Source of the DNA: Verpa conica
Lineage: Eukaryota; Ascomycota; Pezizomycetes; Pezizales; Morchellaceae
DNA length: 64,000 bases
NCBI GenBank assembly: GCA_033030425.1
Contig: JAUFSD010000018.1
Coordinates: 682,001-746,000 of the forward strand
Direction: 5' to 3'
Each line of letters begins with the position of its first letter. The stretch's first letter is position 1. Both the position numbers and the translations under genes were made by a program. Below the pieces are notes generated by a model that saw only the letters and a program-made list of their open reading frames with translations, had not been told where the DNA came from and ran no database searches. Below are positions 36,948-49,311 of the stretch, in pieces.

Positions 36948-37242
36948 TAGAGCCCAAGGGGCGGCCTTTACACAGATAGATTGAGGTAGAAGATTAATTT
37001 ATTATAGAGCGTGGTATTCTCACAAAATGACTCATTCTGTCGTCCTCTGATATACCTGATAAATCGAACAGAGAGGGGAGAATTGATAGTAAAGATATTA
37101 AGATGACTCTAACATGGACGAAATAGATCACAGATAGTACCTACAAAAGGGGTAAAAAACCACTGATAGATACGGAGATTAACTCCCCAGCACTATGATA
37201 GAAAAAAATACTACAAGCGGCTCTCAAGTACCACTATTCCCC

Positions 37243-39962
37243 TTACCACGCACCAGCCCCTCTGTTCTCTCTCGATACCTTTTCTAGACCAAATGACTCG
37301 TCCAATACTTCTATTCCCTCTCCCCATACTTCTTTCAGTTCGCGTACCCAGTTTTTCTCCGGCATGCCCTCTTGACGCAGCTCACTGTTGCTATCATCCG
37401 TAATATCTTTCGGAAGACCAGAGCATTTCCAAAAGGTGAACTTCTTGACATTTACGAGACCTAAGTTTGGCGGTTTATGACTGATTACGCCATTCTGATT
37501 ACCCCCCATGTCCACGGTCGACGCTGCTGAAGAGCCAGGCGAAGATGAGAAATTACCAGCGCCAGTATCGCTAAAAGCTATGGAGCCAGTAAACCACTTC
37601 CAGGGAATTTTCCAGTGCGCGAGATAGAGATATACCAAATTTGGGAAATCGACTGGCAGCATATTCCTCAGTGGGGCTGGAATTAACTGTGGAAGAGGCG
37701 CAAACACTTTGTTATTGGCTAATAGTTAAATAAATATAGTTAGCCACCCTTGTCCAAAAATCTACCCCACACCTTTTAGGTTTTAGATATAACATACCTC
37801 TACCGCGTTCATACTTGAAATACTCTTCTCCACGACTAAGTTCCAACCGCTCTAAAGACTGCTTACTTCCTTTGAGAAGACTCCAAATGTATGCCGCATG
37901 AATATCCTCAAGTACTTTGACACACTTTTTGTTCTGCCCATCACCGATATTATCGCACCCAAAATATTTCAGCCTTGGCATAGAAATCCACGAAATGTCC
38001 TCATTAGTTGGTGTCCTATATTTATAGTTGGCCCACTCGATTCCGGCCAAAACACCACTTATTTCAGTTGTTGCAGGCCCGTTGGCATACTTTTCAACCC
38101 AAGCAGACTCATCGGCATAAACACAGTTGATAAAAAGCTCCTCCAATTCTGGAAACCACTTCCCGAAATTTTTAAGGTCCTCCCAGGAGATTGTAGTATT
38201 TTTTCCTACAAAACTCAAATGGGTTAATCTGTTATCTCCGATGAGCCTATTCCCTTCTACATTCCTCAGTTGTCCGTGTATGCACGACAGAACCTTGAGT
38301 TCTTTGCTCTTCCAGACACCACCATCAAGCCTCAGCCTCCTGAGATTAGGCATGAGTGGCAAGAAAACTTTATTCACAACCTCTGGGTCAATTCTAGAAT
38401 GTGTCACATCAGTAAGAGAAAATGTAGTAAGGTTCTCGGACCACAAACGCCTCAGAGCATTCAAGATCATTGCCTGGCTGAGTTTTTTCCCAGCCAGATG
38501 AAGTGAGACCATGCCAAAATGTTTCTTCTTCAGTATCAAGTCAACAACATCAGTGAGAAACGTAGGCTCGCAATGCGTGGTATCGAAGCTAAAGTATCGA
38601 ATAGAGGTCTCTGGTAGGCTACGGAGAAAACGAATGAACCCATTGGAATTAAATGCTGGTGTCTTGGGCTCAATGACCACCTGACTCCAGAGAGAAGGTG
38701 CAGACATGAGTGCACGGAACGACTTGCAAACACTGAGAATAAATGCAAGAGCACAATCAAGTGGAAGGAATGTAATCATGTGGATGAGAACTGTGAATGG
38801 TATAAATGAAAACGTTAGCCCTTTAACCCAAAATCACGGAATTTCCCTCACAGTAATCGAAAAAAAACATACGTTCTAACGGAACCTTCCCAAAGCTCCC
38901 TAGTTCACCACCTTTGTTCAAGCCCATACTCATAGGAAAGATATCTCTATTTAATATTACTTTTCTACCACCCCTAGTACATTTACTCAGCAAAGAACCC
39001 ATGACAAGTCCCTCTTTTGGTCTGATTTCTGAGACAGAACCATGGTAAACTGTAGTGGATATTTCTTCTTCACGGAGTGCTAGTTCCATAATACACTCCT
39101 CGAGATCCTTTCTAGAAAGTGCGAATGCAAGCTTTTCAACACCAGCAGCATAAGTCTGCAAAGCCTCGTTTTGTTGTCCATAGTGATAAGAGCTCCCGCT
39201 AGGGACATTCATGAAATTAGAGGTATAATGTAGAAGAGCTGGGTCGCCTAAACGAGCACGTTTAGCTTTTGGCATAGTGACTAAGGATATAGGTGTTTTG
39301 TTGACGAATGAACGATTTATTGATCGCAGAATAGACTCAGAGGCAGCAGATGATGGACAGTCGGGAGTCACATAGGCTTCACTGCCATGGCTGCTTATAT
39401 GTCTATTGGCTGGGGTGAATGGGCCAGGCAGTGAAGGTACCTGATGAGGTGGCATTTCATAACCAAGTGCCACCAAAAGCCGGTTGTCCGGTGAATCTAA
39501 ATCAGTGATACGAGGCAATACCATATTACCATTCTCTTGTTGATTCTGGGTTTGTTGGTAGTGCTGTTGGGTGTGGTCCAGGTATGGCCGGTTATGATGC
39601 TGCAGACTTTCAGTACCATACGAAGAAAAACACATCTCAATGGCCTGATGAGCATGAGAACCAAGATCACCCATCCCAAGATCCTGTTCTTGGGTGCTCT
39701 GCATTGGGGCCAAAGCATTTTGGGCGGTTGGGTGCAATGATTGTTGCTGAACAGCACTTTGTTCAGTCTCTTTTTTAGCCCCGCTGTGATCATCAGCATG
39801 GTGACGCCGTTCTTTTTCAACTGCCAACTGCATAGCAAGAATTTCTAATTGTGTTTTTTGATTTTGGTTCTGCAGGATCAAAGCAGAAACTTGTTGTTTC
39901 TGTAATTCATGGAACTGGGCCATCCAGCAGGTATCTAGTCCAGTAGTAGGGTCGTCAGTCAT
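37243..39962 (-). CDS. F-box protein with Gln-rich N-terminal extension
   Basis: Three exons: 39962-38873, 38790-37798 and 37718-37243; 852 residues. F-box proteins recruit substrates to SCF ubiquitin ligases through Skp1. The F-box spans the first intron (about residues 360-402): VPLE from exon 1 joins LLIHMITFLPLDCALAFILS, then VCKSFRALMSAPSLWSQV. The roughly 450 residues after it have leucine-rich-repeat-like spacing (MPNLRRLRLDGGVW, FPELEELFINC, MPRLKYFGC, SLERLELSRG), probably the substrate-binding part. The first about 350 residues are unusual: a coiled-coil-like, Gln-rich stretch (QKQQVSALILQNQNQKTQLE), then low-complexity sequence. Introns of 82 and 79 bp are GT-AG. The substrate is unknown. 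Confidence 0.85.
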
Positions 39963-40896
39963 GATGGCAGGATTTCTTTGGTGCTACAAGAGAAACAATT
40001 AGTATTTTAGCCGATGCTATATGGTTGGTTCAATATGATAATAGATGGATATATAAAACCCTCCATGAAGTGACAGAAGAAGCGGTGTGGGAGGGGTGAG
40101 ATATATTGAATCTAGAGAACTTACTAGTGTGTGCTCCAAAAATCGGAGTGACCTTTTTAACTGGAACAGACGGATCTGAGAGCGAGTCGAGGTTTTTTTT
40201 CTATTTAATTTGGGGTAGTTCTTTTACCCAGAGGCGGTGACTGAGAGACATTCTGTTAGGCAGAGCAAAGTGCAAGTTGGGTGCTGATGCACCACTTATG
40301 AGGGTTAGGGTTTCTTGTGACTTCCTGGGTCTAAATATGCAACTCCATTTGTTAATTAATTCTAGTTTTCATTCAGCTTTAAAAATGATATTTCTTATCG
40401 AGTGATATGATGTGATCTTCATAGAGAAGGTCCTTGCACCCCACAACAAATACATGTAATAATATAATCAGTAGTACTTCCCAACTCTAAAATAGTTTCT
40501 CAGTCTCTCAGTCTCTCATATCCCCACGGATTATAATATACCTTAAATACATAGACACTATACATAGAAACCATTATCCACTTTCCCCACCCTGTCTACG
40601 AAAAAAAAAAGCGAAAAAGCAAGTCGAGGGAGGGGGCAACATATCGTGAGATTACATAACTATGAAACCCCCCCAAATCTCTAGATACTTCACGGATACT
40701 AAAGCTTATGGTTGAGAACCTAAACAAACAATCTAGACTATCCCAGAAAAGAACTCAGTGAATACAAACGTGATACACAAACGATTATTGATACATGTTT
40801 ATAGAGAATACGTATTTATAATACATCAAGATAGAAGATATCAACGACAAACACCCCATTCATCCCATCCAGCCAAACCAAATAAAGATATACACG
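39963..40896. other. Intergenic region, promoter side of the F-box gene
   Basis: Short CT-rich and poly-A tracts, including three tandem TCTCAG units near 40500 and a TACATGTA octamer at 40453. No gene seen. Confidence 0.5.
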
Positions 40897-42895
40897 CTAA
40901 ATCAAAACCCATCGCTTATCCCTCTCCCTGTCACCAACCCTAGCCGCAACCTTTGTGAGTGTCTGTTTAATAGACTCCTTTCCAATCTTTGGAAACTGCT
41001 TCTTCAAAACCTCAATCAGTCCTGCCTTAGTCATATCACTACCCTCAACTGCACGCTTAAACGCGTCGAGGTCCTCTGTCGGGACTAGAGCCACGCTTTT
41101 GCCTTTCTTAATAGTTGCCGCTTCTACGCCCACAGCTACATTTGTCATATGAGGGCGACCCGAGGCAGCGAGTGGAAAACGAGGCGGTTCCATGGAGGTT
41201 GATGCTAAGGGTTTTGGTATTGATGTTGTAGGAACAAGAAAATTAGTTAGAGTCTTGGTATTCTTAGGTGGGGGGTTCCAGTAAGCCGTCGAAAATGGAT
41301 CGATAGGAACAGACACGCCCTCTATTCGAAAATATCAGTAAGAAGAAAGCTACCACGCATAATCAGGACAACCTCACCAAGAAGCACCTCCATCCTCATT
41401 TCCTCAAACTCAGCCCTTGTATTCCGGCCGTCCTCGTCCTCCCAACAAAGACCTGATGATAATGGGACCAGGGCGGCCAGGGCACTACGTGGGCCCCTTG
41501 CTGCCTCATCCTCGTCATCGTCCAGAAAACCATCCATTTCATCATCTAAGCTTTCTGCTTCTTCATCTTCTTCACCGTCGTCACTCAACAGCTCTTCACC
41601 ATCCTCATCCTGTGCAGTCTCTTCCCATTCGACCTCTGAATCATAATCATAATTGATATCTGGTAATGACCTTTGGAACGGATTACGACCCCTACGGAGT
41701 CCATTTTGTGTGGGTTCCCTAGTAAATGTCCCAGAATAAGGTGGTCGTACACCTCCAGAGAATTTCAAAAATTTATTAGGCAAACTGTTAAGCATTTTGT
41801 AGTAAATTGCTGCACCATCTTCTTTTGATGCTTTGTATGTTTTCCTGTCGATTATTGAAGGTAGCGAAGAGTCGTCCGGAGTATTTATCCTAGCAAGAAG
41901 ATCCTTAGTCGTATAACCTAACAGCCTTCCCCGTAGACCCCGTTTGTGGGGAGGAATATGGAGGAGCTCTATGATCTGTTCCCTTGTTGCTGTACCTACT
42001 CCTGGTACCATCTGCACCTGGTTGTCTAGGGAATTTGACCCTCCTGGGAGGGACATGACTTTGTCGATTGAAGCCTTCATCGTGGATTTATAGGCATTGT
42101 CACGCGGGAAGTAATGTAGCGGCGCAACCGTGACATTCGGTTTCACGAAGAAAGGCTGGAAATTTCTTTCATAATCACTCCGCTCCTGCTTTGTCTCAAG
42201 CTCTGGCGACAAAGCTTTTTGACCCAAGCCCGGGGGTGCGGCAGCAGCCTTTACGGGACTACTTAGTGTACCGGCAGGTTTGACAAAGAAGTTTTGTAGT
42301 CGAGTTTGAGCCTGTAGACAGGTAATCAGCGGTGTACTCTTCAAATAGATCGCTAACTTGAGACTACAGTTTTGCTAGATGAAGAGAACGAAAACATACT
42401 CTGTCTTTTTTAGCCTTTTCTTCATCTTTTTTTCTCTTCTCGTCATCCTTTTTCCTCTTTTCTTCGTCTTTCTTCCTTTTCTCCTCGTCTCTAATCCGTT
42501 TCTTTTCATCTCTCTCGGCTTTCTATAGCCACCAAATCAACACTTGCACCCAAAAACTTCTAGAGGAGGCTTACCTTTGCAGCCCTCTCTTCCTCCTTTG
42601 CAACCTTCTCTTTTTCTTTCGTCTCCTTTTCCTTTTCCTTTTCCCTTTCCTTTACTTCTTTTACTTTCCTCCTCTCCTCCATCTCTGCCGCTGTCAACTT
42701 AGTCTTCTTCTTAGCGGGGCCCTTGCCATCCCCGCTACCGTCGGCCGTTAAGGCTATCGAGTCCCCTACTACTTCTGAGATAGCACGCTTCTTTGAACCC
42801 TCTGACGAGCTAGATGGAGAGTCATCCTGTGAGCTTAAAGGTAAGGAGTCTTGTAGTTCGGAAGGTGGAGGGGTTGTGGCAGACGACGCGCTCAT
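40897..42895 (-). CDS. rlf2: Chromatin assembly factor 1 large subunit (Rlf2/Cac1/p150)
   Basis: Four exons: 42895-42575, 42522-42400, 42311-41378 and 41321-40897; 600 residues. CAF-1 deposits H3-H4 on newly replicated DNA; the large subunit binds PCNA and histones. Seen in order: a Ser-rich N-terminus, the KER-type charged region (about 80-148, lysine/glutamate repeats of the KRKKDEE type), a PIP-like TRLQNFF box, the family block FFVKPNVTVAPLHYF, then NYDYDSEVEWEE followed by a long acidic stretch (about 365-430) and a C-terminal segment (about 460-600) ending in a winged-helix-like, charged region. The ATG at 42895 (MSASSATTPPPSE) is the first in the frame. All three introns are GT-AG, 52, 88 and 56 bp. 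Confidence 0.92.
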
Positions 42896-43974
42896 GCCTA
42901 ACTGCTTAGCGATGTCCGTATCCTTCGTGAAGGAGTAGTAATAGAAAAATATCCACGAGGAACAACGCTGTTCCAATGTCTCTTTTTTCGTGCTAGGGTG
43001 AGCGAATTGGTCGATGGTAAGTAACGGAAGGGGTCCGAATGGAGTGGTGGGAAACGTGTTTGGACGCGGTTCAGAAGACGTTACTTACCTTGAATTGAAC
43101 CACGAAAAGGCGACGCGTTGGGGCACGCCAAGAGCAAAAGCATCCAAGGGAAGCAACCATATGACACCTAGGCGCACGGTGAAACAAAGCACATACTAGA
43201 AACACATAGTAACACTACAAGTTTCTAGAAAGATTTCCTTGTATATACATTGCTGCAATATAATATATATTGTAGATAGCATGGACGAACTCCCCAGAGT
43301 TCAAACGAAAGTCCCAGATAAAAATCCTTTAAAGCATTCCTCCAAACGTCCCCCATATCATCTGACAGATGAACAAATAAAACAGGTATAAATGAATGCT
43401 AAGTAGTTGAACACCAGAAAAAAGAGCCCCTCCCCCAAAAGGTATGACGAGGGGAAAACAATAAAAGCCAGTAAACACCCATGAACCCCACTGAACCCCC
43501 CCCCCCCCCCAAAAAAAAGGAAGAAAAAAGGGAAAGAGATAGACATATAAATGACCAACGAAAGACATAGATACAGTGAAAGAAATTACAAAAGAAAATA
43601 TGTAGATGTCCAACCCAAGTGAACATTTCCAATCCCACCAACCAGGGTATATATTTCTGGTAAGGATCAACCTTCAGCATACCCACTTCAAACAATTGCA
43701 AAAAAGAGAGATAAAACCCCCCAGCCCAGCCAATACGAAAATCAATGAAAGTGAGCATTAAAAATCCTGAGTGCAAACAAAACTTTTTCACCCCAAACCA
43801 AAGAAGATAACCAGCCCAAACGAATGTCGCCAAGAGAGGAAAATAGAGAAAATAGAGAAAAAAACGAAAGAAAGACGGACCATCCGTCCGAGCTTCCCAG
43901 ACCCATCTATATATAAAAGTACTTTTTCCTGCGTCATCGCCCATCACCCGTCCTTCCAATTGACTCGGGAATCC
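42896..43974. other. Intergenic region with homopolymer tract
   Basis: It holds a C15-A8 run (43496-43518) with purine-rich surroundings. Minus-strand open frames crossing it (43399-43959) are Phe/Trp-rich translations of low-complexity DNA and are not accepted as genes. Confidence 0.5.
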
Positions 43975-45216
43975 TCAATCTACATCTGGATTTGCCACAA
44001 ACAATCGCACATTGCTCATAGTCATTGTCCGTACAACCTCTTCCTCATTTAAACTGCCTCTCCGCTTTAGTGTGTTGTCCCTTCTCGGAATCCCAGCGGT
44101 GTGGTAACTATGGTCATAAGTATTCCGATGCTCGGATCGCTCGGGAGGGCTATATGAGCTGGGATGTTTTGATTTCATCTTTCCATCCTGTAACTCCATT
44201 ATTGAAGATGTTGGTGAGTAATTTGGTGTACTCCCACTGGAATTTCTGTTCTGTGGCCCAGCCCCGTTCCCATACATAGATGATGCTCTGTTTGTGTCTG
44301 AGCGCATTGAGGATGTTCGATTTGTTTTTCGGTGGTTTGAATTTAGAGATGATTTTCCTGATCCAGACCGCTTGTTGAGACCAGGCCCAATTATGAATGT
44401 TTCATCTTCATCTTCGTCACCAAGAACCTCAGTGGCTGATAACCGATCAGGAACACCACTTGGTAGACTTCCATTCACGATACCGGGGCCAGCGCTTCCA
44501 CCCCAAGCCTTCTTGACTGTTGAAGTTACATGGTTGGTGCTTCGTCCCAACTTCCCGCTCCGGCCAGCGTTTAAGGAAGATGCAGCAGATCCGCTTCCGG
44601 AACCCAGCCCATGCTGATTATAGCCCGCGCTTAGAAATGTTGATGTCGATGATCCAACAACCTCTATCGCTGCGCGAAGTTTTGCAGCTCTTTGCGCGGC
44701 TAGTAGACGTGGGTCCTCATACTGTGATTTATCGCACCAAACGGTGGCCTTCTGTCGCCGTAGGTAGGTTACGTAAGCGTTCGACGACGTTGTTGCGATT
44801 GAACTTGCAGTGTGGGTACTCCCTGATCGTCGTAGAGTAATAGGGATAGTCTGATCCATTTTTCCGTTGCGTGAGCTACTTGAAGTTGTAGAGCCTGAGC
44901 CTGAGCGACGATTTAGATACGCAACAGGCGGATAAGCACTAGTACTGTTACTAGTGGTGGTGGTGTGGTGGTTGTATTTAGGGTTATACGTCGCGGGGTA
45001 GGTATCTGTTGGCAGAGCACCAGAGGAAGAGGTCCGGCGCCTTGTGTGAGTGTATGAGCCTTGTGAAGAAGCAGATTGTGGGCCGTATGGATTTGTTGCA
45101 GGTGCGAGATTAGGATTGATGCTGAGGTTCTTGGTTGATCCAGGTGGGGGGTAGAAGGCTGGTCCGAGGGGGGTTCTTTGGGGAAACTGGTAGTGAGGAG
45201 TGCGGTAGTCGACCAT
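43975..45216 (-). CDS. Ser/Gly-rich protein with a conserved-looking central block, function unknown
   Basis: Single exon, 413 residues from the ATG at 45216. Most of it is disordered (Ser, Gly, Thr, Asn and Arg rich), including a Pro/Tyr-rich N-terminus (MVDYRTPHYQFPQRTP). One block near residue 150-185 stands out: YVTYLRRQKATVWCDKSQ, then YEDPRLLAAQRAAKLRAAIEV. It has the Trp, Cys and charged residues of a folded or partner-binding element. A second short block reads VPDRLSATEVLGDEDEDE. I have a sense that this block is shared by other filamentous ascomycetes, but I cannot name the family. The gene has a long, divergent upstream region. Confidence 0.75.
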   Translation of the reverse strand: MVDYRTPHYQFPQRTPLGPAFYPPPGSTKNLSINPNLAPATNPYGPQSASSQGSYTHTRRRTSSSGALPTDTYPATYNPKYNHHTTTTSNSTSAYPPVAYLNRRSGSGSTTSSSSRNGKMDQTIPITLRRSGSTHTASSIATTSSNAYVTYLRRQKATVWCDKSQYEDPRLLAAQRAAKLRAAIEVVGSSTSTFLSAGYNQHGLGSGSGSAASSLNAGRSGKLGRSTNHVTSTVKKAWGGSAGPGIVNGSLPSGVPDRLSATEVLGDEDEDETFIIGPGLNKRSGSGKSSLNSNHRKTNRTSSMRSDTNRASSMYGNGAGPQNRNSSGSTPNYSPTSSIMELQDGKMKSKHPSSYSPPERSEHRNTYDHSYHTAGIPRRDNTLKRRGSLNEEEVVRTMTMSNVRLFVANPDVD

Positions 45217-48200
45217 CACGAGAGTTTCCGGACTGGGAGCTTTGTGTGAGAGTAAGGAAATGTGGGCGCGAGGGGTGGTAGGGGGGCAGCGGGATTCTGC
45301 AGCTCATGCAAAAACAAGAATCCGCCGGATCTGAGGCTGAATTAAATGTGACTTGTACGGGCTGATGGGGCGATAGATATGCACCGGAAACAACGGCCTG
45401 ACCTGTCAGTCTCCTCTTAAGCATTCCAAAAGAGCCGGCACATCTCGTGGGGTGGGGGAAGGGGGGAAGGGAGGCAGATAAGAGAGGAGAGAATCAATTT
45501 AATCTTGGATCCATACTCCACACCAAGATCTATGGATTAGAAAGGAGCGGCTGTAAAATACCTGGGCTTGAAACTTTCCCCCCTTTGCCTCCGTTACCTC
45601 CTACAAATCACAGCTTTCTCTTCGCCACTCACGCGTCCGACAGTTGTACCGATCTAGCTATAGGAATTTTTTTTAATTTAGATCAAATCCGGGGAAATCC
45701 CGTTCGCTCGCTTCGGGAATGCCTGCAATTCCGTTTGAGTTTAAATTTTAAAACCTCAATGCTACCGAACCGCCGAGTATTCAGATCCGGACTCCGATTT
45801 GATCGTGGAGAAAGGCGTTGCGATTGAAATTGTAACTGTCGTCTGGAAGCGGGGAGTGAGAAGCAGATAGCGCGGGGGTGCCTGTGAACCTGGCTTGCCT
45901 TTTGATCCGCTCCTGAATTAAAGCCCAAATACCAGCAAGACTGCTATTCCTCTCTGAACCTCGCCTTTCTGGCTATCCCTTTCTCTCGGCTGCTTAGTCT
46001 CTTGGTTCCTTCCCTCAGGGAATAATTCTGTGTGTGATGAGTGATATGCGGATATGTATGTGCCCCCTCTAGAAACACAGATAGATTTACCCTGGCGCTT
46101 GGGATGACGTTGTTTGTTTACGGGTGAGAGCGTACGAGGGTTGATAGAGGAGAGATAGCGGACTCGAATGCCGAAGTACTGTATGATGTAGATTGGATGT
46201 CTCCCTCTCTCTCTTTCTCTCTCTTTCGCCCCTTCACCTTCTTGACTTGTCGTAATGTATATTTCCCTCTGATCCGTCGGTTACGCCTGTCTGTCTGTTT
46301 GTCCGTCTGTAATTATGTGTCGGGGGGGCCTTTTCTTTTTTTTCTTTTCCCTCTCGCACGCACCACCTCTGTTGATTTCTTTCTCAAGGAGCGGACCGTG
46401 TATTATCTACCAGAGCGAGCCATGTACCCCGATAGGTATGATGGACACGGAGGGCGAAAGTGGCTCCCCTGCAGCTTAAAGCACATTCACTACCTACTCC
46501 ACCCGTTCACGACTTTCAACACGCACTTGCAACTTGTGGTGGTCGCCCTCAAAGGCAGCAGGGTTGTGGACTGACAAGGAGGCCGTAATTGGGACCCGCG
46601 GATCGAGATTTAGCTTCTTGCCCATGATGGGCCTATGACGGCAGATGACGAGCTGGACTGGGGACTGGCCCTGGTGGGTTGTGTGGTGGTTGTTACATGT
46701 ACTTCTACAGGTACTGGATGTACGTACATATGGCACTCTAGAGGGTGCAGTACTTTCCTTTTTTTCCTTTTTTCCCTTTTTTCCCTCTCTTTAGGGGGGA
46801 GGGGGTTTCCTTGTGTAGAGTCATGTACCTGATGCCTGATGTAATACTCTATATGTACATACTCTGGACAGCGAATTGCGTTCTTGCAGACGTGACAACA
46901 AGCGAGACAGGTTGATGGAGGCAGCAGATACAGACATACGGATGTACAGTATAGTAGAGTACAGACTGGCTGCAGACGAGAGTTGGATGGGCATACTCTA
47001 CTCTACCCTACCGACAGGCCCGACCGACATGTATCGAGTACCCGCATAAGTAAGTTCCAACTTCGAGATGTTTGGTGAGATGCCCCCATGTGGGCCACAC
47101 CTACCCCTCCGTGCACATAGACATACCTAGGCAGTGCTGCCGCATACCGTACTCTAGAGTACATGGACTTACATCACCTATACCATGCAATCTCGTCTAG
47201 ACATGGCCGAGCACCCTGACACTCTGCACGCAATCCAGCCCCCCTCGTCTAGTACCTAGTGTCGCTTCTTGCCCCAATCAATTGACCCTCACAACGTCCG
47301 ATTCTCAGCCCAGGCCGGTACGCGACGCTGGTGCCACTGTCCCTTCCTCACGCACATCTCAAGGAACAGCCCATCTATCTCGGAGAGACGGAGATGAAGA
47401 GATTTTCTTGACGGCGCGGCGGAAGGCTATGTCTCAGCTCTGGGCCAGCGTTCGTCCATTCTCTTCTTTCGCCTAGGTTACGCACACAGCCCTAAACCAG
47501 CACAGAGATAAGGCTGTGTGGGTAACGTGTCTGTATGAGTAGTGTGAGACTCACGATAATTAATTCCAACCGTGAACAAACAATGAATACGAAAACGTGC
47601 GTCAAACAAAAAGGAGGGCCATAAAGTAACAAATCTATGTACTTGGTACATGGCACCTTCCAAGGAACACTAGGCTCAAAAAGAAGACCCTACCTACTCG
47701 GCTCCTACTCTTGCAACCGATTGGTCAACTGCTCTTCCTATATCATTCCACCTCCAATCACCAACAGATAGACATAACTTAGCATACTCTACCAACAAGA
47801 AAAAAATGCTGCCCCAAGCTTCAAAGAATGCTTCCTAGAATAATGCAATACTTTTTACTTACGTTTCGCAACCAACTCACCAAGAGCATGTCTTTGGTGC
47901 GGCAACGAAATTGGCCGTATTCCCTCGTGGCGTATCATGGTTAAAAGCGAGAAACCACGGCAGCGGGACAATCTCACCGAAATAAGCCCAGGAAAACACG
48001 GACAAGATCCAGAACAACCTTGCTTGTGTTTGTACCTCCTCATAGAATCTCACATTCCAAGACACTGTTGTGCCATTGTGCGGGGTACAGTAGATGAAAT
48101 AAACAAAACCGTTTTTTTTTTTTGTTTGTCTCGGGTACTTAGTAGAGTGTATATAGGTCAGGTCCTAGTGAATGAAGAGGGAGACGAAATACCTGATTCT

Positions 48201-49178
48201 CGTGTCTCTTACGATCCGCCATGTCCTGTCGATTCCCATCTACGGTTCCAAGTTTTCTTTTCTTGCCCACCCCAAGAAGAAAAGATATAAGCGAGTATGC
48301 ATGGCATCTCTAGTTTGCATGATAAAGAGGCAGCTCAGCCTAATATTTTGAGGCTCCGAGTCAGATGAACAGGTTTCTCCTATTGTTTCTTTTTCAATTA
48401 TTTTAACGCGGCTGAACATATCTAACTCTGTATTATGTCCATAATTATTACTACATCATTGGTGCTTGCACCGTTACCTATCGATAGCAGATTCGCGTAT
48501 GTGCTCCGGCCCCCCAGTCCCGTTATCAGCGGGGTAGCCCATAGTGGTTTTTTTTTCTATACTATACAACACAAGGAGGAAAAAGCACCGTAGCCGGTGA
48601 ACATTTTATTCCGAATCGCCACATTTCATAGGAAGATCCCAGGCCTTCCAAGTATCATACGTTGACATGCGATGGATCTGCTCAGTCATAGCTGCCTCCT
48701 CCTAGTTCACTGGTATTATTGGTTGTAGCCCTCAGTGGGGCAGACAGAGTAGGTAAACAACCCAAACAACCAGAACCATTCGTCGCCTCGTGACGACGCG
48801 TGGGTAGTCGCGATGGTGAGTACGCGGTTTTCTCCTCCCTGCTTGTGCATTGGGGAAGGATCTGCGTGGGCTAGGCCCACATCTACCCCACGTGGTGCAA
48901 GGGAAAAGGTGCGTTTTAATAACCTTCAGCTCGGAGAAACATGCGTACTTACGCCCGACAAAGAAAAAGTACCTATCGCGGTAGAAACTAAAGTTTAACC
49001 CTCTTCCTCCCAATTGGTGAAAACGACGAGGGCTATGATTCCTGCTGTCGGGATCTCAACAGCAGTGCTCAATTAGGGTCCCAATCGTAATAGTAAGCTC
49101 GAATCGCGAATCGGACATGGATTGAGAGGGCTCACAATTCCAAATCGGTGATAGACAACGAAAAAGAAAGAGAAGGTA
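45217..49178. other. 4-kb gene-free region
   Basis: The longest gap in the window. The part next to 45216 is CT/GA-rich and promoter-like; a CT microsatellite lies at about 46200-46235. Short palindromes such as ATGTACGTACAT (about 46711) and many GTAC-containing motifs occur. Open frames are short and lack domain-like content. An RNA gene cannot be excluded, but no tRNA-like box pair was found. Confidence 0.45.
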
Positions 49179-49309
49179 CTCGGGACAGGCAAGATGTACC
49201 AGACAATGCAAGTTTAGAACAGGGGGGAAATGGCCCTAGTGAACAAAGTACATTTATCGATTGGTGAGAGTAAGACCTGCATTGTCCGGTACTTATTGCC
49301 TGCCCCGAG
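49179..49309. mobile_element. 131-bp TA-flanked inverted-repeat element
   Basis: Terminal inverted repeats extend about 39 bp with roughly five mismatches, beginning CTCGGGRCAGGCAA. TA flanks both ends (49177-49178, 49310-49311). It has the same length as the family A element at 4823 but different termini. Confidence 0.85.
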
Positions 49310-49311
49310 TA

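Noticed and set aside
43399..43959. Minus-strand open frame of 186 codons rich in Phe, Trp and Gly
   Set aside because: It crosses the C15-A8 homopolymer and translates low-complexity purine-rich DNA; two other frames there give similar nonsense.
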